The notes beneath the pieces were generated by a model that saw only the letters and a list, made by a program, of their open reading frames with translations, was not told the DNA's origin and made no database searches. A DNA stretch of 12,864 bases from Treponema sp. (lineage in GTDB: Bacteria > Spirochaetota > Spirochaetia > Treponematales > Treponemataceae), in the NCBI GenBank assembly GCA_031290005.1, contig JAITOJ010000048.1:1-12864 (forward strand). Reading direction: 5' to 3'. A program made the translations under genes and the position numbers. Below are positions 12,781 to 12,864 of the stretch, one piece after another; the first letter of the stretch is position 1, and each line of letters opens with the position of its first letter.

Positions 12781-12864
12781 TCATTCCTGTTTCCATGCCA
12801 GAAGCGCTTTTTCTATCACTTCATCCATATCGTAATACTGATATTCCCCGAGCCGCCCGCCAAA
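12781..12864 (-). CDS. glf: UDP-galactopyranose mutase, C-terminal end only
   Basis: The last 27 codons and TGA stop of a gene entering from the right edge. FGGRLGEYQYYDMDEVIEKA is the typical C-terminus of Glf, in which the flavin-binding GRLGEYxYYDMD segment lies just before the end. Glf interconverts UDP-galactopyranose and UDP-galactofuranose for surface polysaccharides. It has no link to the sulfur genes and marks the edge of that locus. A weak inverted repeat (GGTgTAAC/GTTACC, 12754-12776) follows the stop but has no T-run. Confidence 0.8.
   Translation of the reverse strand, partial: FGGRLGEYQYYDMDEVIEKALLAWKQE

Overview
This 12.9 kb window is a sulfur-acquisition locus from what looks like a strictly anaerobic bacterium. 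It carries two ABC importers for sulfur sources, a sulfur-carrier protein with its own JAMM peptidase, and a block of genes making the siroheme precursor. No gene here is a firm taxonomic marker. A host-associated Treponema-like spirochaete (mid GC, loose lipobox, O2-independent enzymes) would fit, but that is inference only.

Layout. (1) 1-3529, minus strand: a sulfate/thiosulfate importer in the order sbp-cysT-cysW-cysA; cysA runs off the left edge. (2) 3663-8041, minus strand: a five-gene operon with an SsuA/TauA-like binding protein, a radical-SAM enzyme with an unusual cysteine spacing, a PNPOx-like flavin split-barrel protein, an SsuC-like permease and an SsuB-like ATPase. The O2-dependent desulfonation enzymes normally paired with such importers (SsuD/SsuE, TauD) are absent. 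(3) 8042-8218: a divergent control region. (4) 8219-12093, plus strand: a ThiS/HcyS-like sulfur carrier with a C-terminal tail beyond its glycines, a JAMM metallopeptidase, precorrin-2 dehydrogenase, HemC, and a CobA-HemD fusion. (5) 12077-12864, minus strand: an unrecognised gene with a broken XRE-type helix-turn-helix piece in front of it, then the last 27 codons of UDP-galactopyranose mutase.

How it fits together. Sulfate (sbp-cysTWA) and probably an organosulfur compound (the second importer) enter the cell. Siroheme made through HemC, HemD, CobA and precorrin-2 dehydrogenase would serve sulfite reductase. The carrier/JAMM pair resembles the HcyS/HcyD system of protein-thiocarboxylate-dependent homocysteine synthesis. 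The sulfate and organosulfur operons share a closely matching 36-base promoter block with a dyad just upstream of the -35 box. All three transcription units also carry a related AATTCC-type motif at the promoter, so the three appear to be one regulon.

No stretch longer than 300 bases lacks a gene. I see no tRNA, rRNA, CRISPR array, insertion sequence or replication origin.
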